A DNA stretch of 64,000 nt from assembly GCA_963792385.1 (NCBI GenBank), contig CAWBVZ010000012.1, positions 744,001 through 808,000 of the forward strand. The letters are read 5' to 3'. The notes beneath the pieces are model-generated. The model was not told the origin of the DNA. It worked only from the letters and a program-made list of their open reading frames with translations, and did not search any database. Position 1 is the stretch's first letter. Every line of letters begins with the position of its first letter. The DNA is from DASSUW01 sp963792385. Lineage in GTDB: Bacteria > Actinomycetota > Thermoleophilia > Solirubrobacterales > Solirubrobacteraceae. Shown piece by piece: positions 60,261-64,000 of the stretch. The position numbers and the translations under genes were made by a program.

Positions 60261-61499
60261 CTACGCGCGCGGCCGACTCGCGACGGACGGCTCGCCGGCC
60301 GCTGCAAGCAGGCGCGCGACGTTCTGCTCGGACAGGAAGTCCGCCGGGGAGGTCATGGCACCCGCCACCTGCGCGAACTGATCCATCGATTCCTGGTTGC
60401 TCTGCACGGCGGCCAGTACCGGCTCGAGCTCCGGTGGCGGGAACTCGAGTGTCGCGAGTGCCGTCGTGAACTCATAGAACGGAAGCGAGCGCCGGTCCCG
60501 CTCGGTCTGGTAGCCGGCCATCGCGACCTCGAACGGGCGGTTGCCCGATAGCGCTTCGTCCAGGCCGGTGGCGCACAGCTCGGCGTCCTGGAAGGCGTCG
60601 CTGATCCCCAGGGCCGTGATGAAGTCCTTCGTGTAGCCGGCGTCGCCCACCAGGGCCCAGCCCGGTCCGAAGGGTTTGCGCATGAAGCCCGCAAGGGACT
60701 GGCCGACGAACCGTGTCTCGCGCTTGCCGGCGCGATAGCGGGCGGCAAAGTCCGGCACCAGCTCGAGCGTCGCCAGGAAGTTGCCCTCGATGTCCGTCCG
60801 GTTCGCCGCCAGCTCCGACCGCGGCCAGCCGCCGATGACCACCGTCAGGTCGTCGTTCGTGGGCCAGGCTGCGAACCCGCGGTCGGGGCGCAGGTGGACC
60901 TCGTAGCGCCCGTCCATCGGCAAACCGCTCACGTAGGTGTAGTAGCTGACCTGAAGCGGCGGCTGGTCGTTGTACTGCTCTGGGTTGACGGAACGTGCCA
61001 CGAGCGAGTGGTGACCGTCCGCGCCCACCACCACCCGGGCGTGCTCGGTGACGGCCGGTTCGCCCTTACAGTGCCCACGAATGCCGGTGACGCGGCCTTC
61101 CTCGATCACGACATCGGCGACGGTGAACCCCTGCCGGACTTCGGCTCCCGCCTCCGACGCGGCATCCACCAGCAGCTTGTCGAGCACGGTGCGTCGCGGG
61201 GCGTAGGCGAGCGGGCTCTCGTCGGTCCCGGGGGCGCCCGCGATCGTGAACCGCCCGAAGTCAAACGCATAGGTGTCGATGCCGGGGCATCCGGTGGCGA
61301 TCAGCCGGTCCAGCAGACCCCACTCCTTCAGTGCCGCGACCCCGGGGGGATGGATCAGATGGGTCGAGATCGTGTCGGAGGGAAACCGCGCCCGGTCCGC
61401 CACCAGCACCTTGTAACCCGTGCGGGCGAGGAGCATCGCCGTCGGAGAGCCGGCGCAGCGCCCGCCCACCACGATTGCGTCGTAATTGTGCTCGCGCAT
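60261..61499 (-). CDS. FAD-dependent oxidoreductase (geranylgeranyl-reductase/PHBH fold)
   Basis: 412 residues. N-terminal FAD motif AIVVGGRCAGSPTAMLLARTGYKVLVADR with GGxCAGS in place of the classic GxGxxG, typical of this group, then the GDAGYTKDFITALGISDAFQDAE motif that binds FAD ribityl. Family members reduce isoprenoid double bonds or hydroxylate aromatic rings. No signal. Upstream of the methyltransferase gene. Confidence 0.85.
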   Translation of the reverse strand: MREHNYDAIVVGGRCAGSPTAMLLARTGYKVLVADRARFPSDTISTHLIHPPGVAALKEWGLLDRLIATGCPGIDTYAFDFGRFTIAGAPGTDESPLAYAPRRTVLDKLLVDAASEAGAEVRQGFTVADVVIEEGRVTGIRGHCKGEPAVTEHARVVVGADGHHSLVARSVNPEQYNDQPPLQVSYYTYVSGLPMDGRYEVHLRPDRGFAAWPTNDDLTVVIGGWPRSELAANRTDIEGNFLATLELVPDFAARYRAGKRETRFVGQSLAGFMRKPFGPGWALVGDAGYTKDFITALGISDAFQDAELCATGLDEALSGNRPFEVAMAGYQTERDRRSLPFYEFTTALATLEFPPPELEPVLAAVQSNQESMDQFAQVAGAMTSPADFLSEQNVARLLAAAGEPSVASRPRA

Positions 61500-61592
61500 C
61501 TCGCCGCGAAGCTAATGCGCAGGGGGCGACTGCTTCATCGCACACTCGTGCCAAATCTCGGCAGACGGCGAACTGGTCCGTTCGTACCAGTG

Positions 61593-63245
61593 TCAGTTGA
61601 GATCGTGCCGGTAGGCGAACGCCGTGGCAGCGGCGCGTGAGGACACGCCGAGCTTGACGAAGATGTTCTGGAGGTGGCGGCGCACGGTGTGGTCGCTGAT
61701 GACGAGGGCGGCCGCGATCTCGCGATTGCTCTTGCCGGTAGCGAGGACGCGCAGGATCTGGAGCTCGCGCGTCGTCAGCCCGTAGACATCCTGATTCCCG
61801 CGGTCGTTCGCGAGTGACGCGACCCGCCTGAGCTCCGGCGCCGCCCCCAACATCTCGAACGTGTCCCGTGCCGCCTCCAGCTCCATGGCAGCGGTGTCAG
61901 GGTCGCCCAGTGCCGCGCATGCCTGCCCCACCAACAGACGGGTACGCGCGATCTCGCGAGGCACGCCGAGCTCCTGCCACGCCTGGCAGGCGTGGCGCAG
62001 CGCAGCCAGCGCGGCGCGCGCGTTCCCATCCGCCAGGTCGACCGTGCCACGGGCGTAGTCCGCCATCGCGGTGAGCGCGCGGCTGCCCTGGCGCTCGGCG
62101 ACATCCTCGAGGTCGCGGCAGCCGGCGAGCGCCTCCTCGAGGTCGTCGACGGCGAGCATGATCTCGACGTAGGCGGGCAACAGGGCCGCGCGCCTCAACG
62201 GCTGGTTGGCCTCGCCGAGCGCGCGGCGCAGCGAAGCTGCAGCGGCCTCACCTTCGCCCTGCGCGAGCCGCAAGAGCGCCAGCCCCGGCTGCGGCTCGCG
62301 CCCGCGGCGGCTCGCCTCGCGGTATGCCGCTTCTGCGGAATCGAGCTCACCCCGCAGGAGGTGGACCTCGCCGCGCCGGTACGCCGCCTCCCCGGCGATC
62401 CGCTCGTTCAGCGCGCCCTGCGTGTAGCCCTCGGCGCGGCGAACCTCCGCCATCGCGGCCGACCAGTTCCCCGCCAGGGTCATGATCTCGGCGCGGTGCA
62501 CCAGACACGCGCCCATGTAGGCGCGCATGTCGGGCTGGCGATCGCACCACGCCGTGTGGGCTTCCGTCCATGCCTGTGCACGGCCGAGCTCGAAAACGGC
62601 CTGGCAGAACGCGATCGTGTTGCAGTAGACGATCCCCGCGATGACGGGCGACGGTTCCTCGGTGGTGACCGCCACCATCGTCTCGTCGACCAGTCGTAAT
62701 CCCTCGGAGGCACGGCCCTGCCTCACCAGCGCGCAGCCCTTTTCCATCATGGCGAGCGCGGTCAAGTCTCGGTCGGCGAAGCGCGCGCCGATCTCGCCGG
62801 CCTCCGCTGCCACGGCGAACGCGGCTTCGTGGTCCTGGACCGACACGAAGTCGTGAATGGTTGGCAGCAGCAGGAAGCCGCGGGCCACGCAGTCTTCTCC
62901 GACCTGGTCGAGAAGTGAATCCCCGCGGGCGAACCACCCGGCGGCGCGCGCGCTTTCCCCGCGGAACCGTAGGTATTCACCGATCCACCAGGTACACAGC
63001 GCGGCGCGCGCTGTGTCCCCGGTCTCCAGGTGGGAGTGATAGGCGAGCTCCCACGCGTCGACGTAGGCGTCGTCGCGACCCAGCATGTATGCCGAGCCCG
63101 CCAGCAACTGGAGGTCCCTCGCGCTCAACAGCACCGGATCTATCGCCGAGAGGCAGGAGTAAGCGGCCGCCCAGTCCTTCTCCGCGCAGAGCTCCCGGCC
63201 CCGCTCGATGTCCGACTCGACATCCACCGTCCCGGATCTTGCCAC
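61593..63245 (-). CDS. LuxR-type regulator with TPR-like sensor region
   Basis: 550 residues from GTG 63245. Long helical repeat region about 15-470 (many A-x3-Y-R-R-G-E-like repeats, TPR type), then a LuxR helix-turn-helix about 488-545 (YGLTTRELQILRVLATGKSNREIAAALVISDHTVRRHLQNIFVKLGV). There is no receiver or NB-ARC ATPase, so it resembles MalT-like regulators without the ATPase. It may control the neighbouring reductase/methyltransferase genes (93-bp gap, no clear motif). Ligand unknown. Confidence 0.82.
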   Translation of the reverse strand: MARSGTVDVESDIERGRELCAEKDWAAAYSCLSAIDPVLLSARDLQLLAGSAYMLGRDDAYVDAWELAYHSHLETGDTARAALCTWWIGEYLRFRGESARAAGWFARGDSLLDQVGEDCVARGFLLLPTIHDFVSVQDHEAAFAVAAEAGEIGARFADRDLTALAMMEKGCALVRQGRASEGLRLVDETMVAVTTEEPSPVIAGIVYCNTIAFCQAVFELGRAQAWTEAHTAWCDRQPDMRAYMGACLVHRAEIMTLAGNWSAAMAEVRRAEGYTQGALNERIAGEAAYRRGEVHLLRGELDSAEAAYREASRRGREPQPGLALLRLAQGEGEAAAASLRRALGEANQPLRRAALLPAYVEIMLAVDDLEEALAGCRDLEDVAERQGSRALTAMADYARGTVDLADGNARAALAALRHACQAWQELGVPREIARTRLLVGQACAALGDPDTAAMELEAARDTFEMLGAAPELRRVASLANDRGNQDVYGLTTRELQILRVLATGKSNREIAAALVISDHTVRRHLQNIFVKLGVSSRAAATAFAYRHDLN

Positions 63246-63306
63246 CGTGCCGGCGCCGGGTCGAACCCGTGGACACGCCCGCGCATCTCCGCACCGCCGC
63301 CGCGAC

Positions 63307-63837
63307 TCAGCGGCTCGTGAGCGTGATGAACTCGGCCGCGTCGTTGCGCCTCGGCGGAAGGTTCCCGTGCCCCCCGGTGGGCATCGTGAACCACCCGAGG
63401 TCGAAGGACAGCGTTGCTCTCGCGCCGTTCGTCTGGTGGTTGGCCCAGGAGGACGCGCCGCGGCGCGTGCCCGGCGGCATGCCGTAGTCGGCCAGCTTGT
63501 ATGTGCGGTAGCGGTAGAACTGCACGCGCCGGCTGGCGCCGTTTACGTCCTGCCACAGGCACGCCGAGCCCGCGGGGCAGTCGCCGAAGCTCGCGGCGTG
63601 CGCCCTGCCCGGCACTGCCAGCGTAAGGATGACCCCGTCTCGGGGCCAGGCCACCCGGTTGGAACCGACCTGCCTCCCGCCCGGCGATGAGTGCCGGAGT
63701 ACCTGGTCGGCCTGTCGCTGAAGCTTCGTCGCCGGTACGGCTGAGGCCGCGGCGCTCGCGTCGCCAAGGCCGACGCCGACTGTGAGCGCCGCGGCGGCCG
63801 CAAGCCCGGCCGCACCTGCACGTATTTGCCTCGTCAT
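63307..63837 (-). CDS. Secreted peptidase-inhibitor I36-like protein
   Basis: 176 residues. Signal peptide about 1-28 (AAALTVGVGLGDASAAASA). The C-terminal domain (about 75-176) has the pattern DCPAGSACLWQDVNGASRRVQFYRYRTYKLADYGMP and SSWANHQTNGARATL, as in I36/SMPI-like crystallin-fold secreted proteins. Start ATG 63837; the upstream frame lacks a signal. The domain may inhibit proteases or just be a structural secreted protein. Bases 63838-64000 show no further gene. Confidence 0.75.
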   Translation of the reverse strand: MTRQIRAGAAGLAAAAALTVGVGLGDASAAASAVPATKLQRQADQVLRHSSPGGRQVGSNRVAWPRDGVILTLAVPGRAHAASFGDCPAGSACLWQDVNGASRRVQFYRYRTYKLADYGMPPGTRRGASSWANHQTNGARATLSFDLGWFTMPTGGHGNLPPRRNDAAEFITLTSR

Positions 63838-64000
63838 ATGGCTCCCATGGTTCGCGTTGTCTGTCCCCACAGGCTTCCTGCACCGGGCGGCGCGCTCAAT
63901 CCCAGGATCCTGGGTGATGTGTGCGGCGTTGAGCGAATCCGATGGACGGCGTGAGTGCCCACATCGCACGGTCGACGACCGCGCACCTTGCGTCCGCGCG

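Overview
The window is about 70% GC, densely packed and rich in actinobacterial features: GTG/TTG starts, ATGA/GTGA/TGATG gene overlaps, NarX-type sensor kinases, PASTA-less Ser/Thr kinases, F420/LLM-type oxidoreductases and many TetR/acyl-CoA genes. It fits a soil actinobacterium, possibly of the Thermoleophilia/Solirubrobacterales type; that placement is inference from gene style, since no marker gene or rRNA is present. No tRNA, rRNA, CRISPR, IS element or prophage was seen.

Layout. (1) 0.1-5.1 kb: signalling block with a soluble Ser/Thr kinase, two coupled response regulators (minus), a third regulator and a CHASE3-HAMP-GAF histidine kinase. (2) 5.2-11 kb: a CUT2 (xylose/ribose type) ABC importer followed by a GH3 enzyme carrying the NagZ motif and a PIG-L deacetylase, which together look like an amino-sugar scavenging unit. 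(3) 11-17.4 kb: an orphan Tat/lipobox solute-binding protein, a TPR protein and an 1121-residue sensor kinase with three tandem GAF domains. (4) 17.5-24 kb: catalase, a cysteine-dioxygenase-like cupin divergent from a frameshifted LysR gene, a YCII protein, a GH130-like Tat protein, and a three-gene peptidoglycan-lysis cassette without secretion signals. (5) 24-57 kb: a large catabolic region with three paralogous TetR regulators, four acyl-CoA dehydrogenase genes (one riddled with indels), a second CUT2 importer with fused ATPase-permease, a HyuA/HyuB ATP-dependent carboxylase pair whose HyuB is fused to a zinc-ribbon domain like the gamma subunit of acetone/acetophenone carboxylases, an ACAD10/LvaA-like kinase, LLM oxidoreductases, SDRs, two AMP ligases, an active/inactive MaoC pair with Ltp-type thiolase and DUF35 protein, an alpha-methylacyl-CoA racemase and a thiolase. 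(6) 57-64 kb: a membrane Ser/Thr kinase with extracellular beta-propeller repeats, an M23 peptidase, a methyltransferase, an FAD reductase, a TPR-LuxR regulator and a secreted I36-like protein.

Main result. Region 5 is tied together by a palindromic operator, consensus ACCGACCNGTCGGT, found nine times between 25.2 and 54.3 kb, in front of nearly every transcription unit of that region. Several copies sit exactly on recognisable -35/-10 promoters. The three TetR proteins share nearly the same recognition helix (GxRKxxLYHYFxxKDEIL), so they probably read the same site. I infer a single CoA-ester-responsive regulon.

Proposed chemistry (inference): import by the fused transporter; CoA activation (43604, 42051); racemisation of 2-methyl branches (54754); dehydrogenation (45109, 25223, 40868); hydration by the MaoC pair; retro-aldol C-C cleavage by Ltp plus DUF35, giving a ketone plus a short acyl-CoA; ATP-dependent carboxylation of a ketone by HyuA/HyuB-gamma; CoA activation and thiolysis (55875). 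A kinase/dehydrogenase branch like levulinate (lva) catabolism may handle 4-hydroxyacyl-CoA. The substrate is not known; a branched or ring-derived acid (terpenoid or steroid side chain) would fit.
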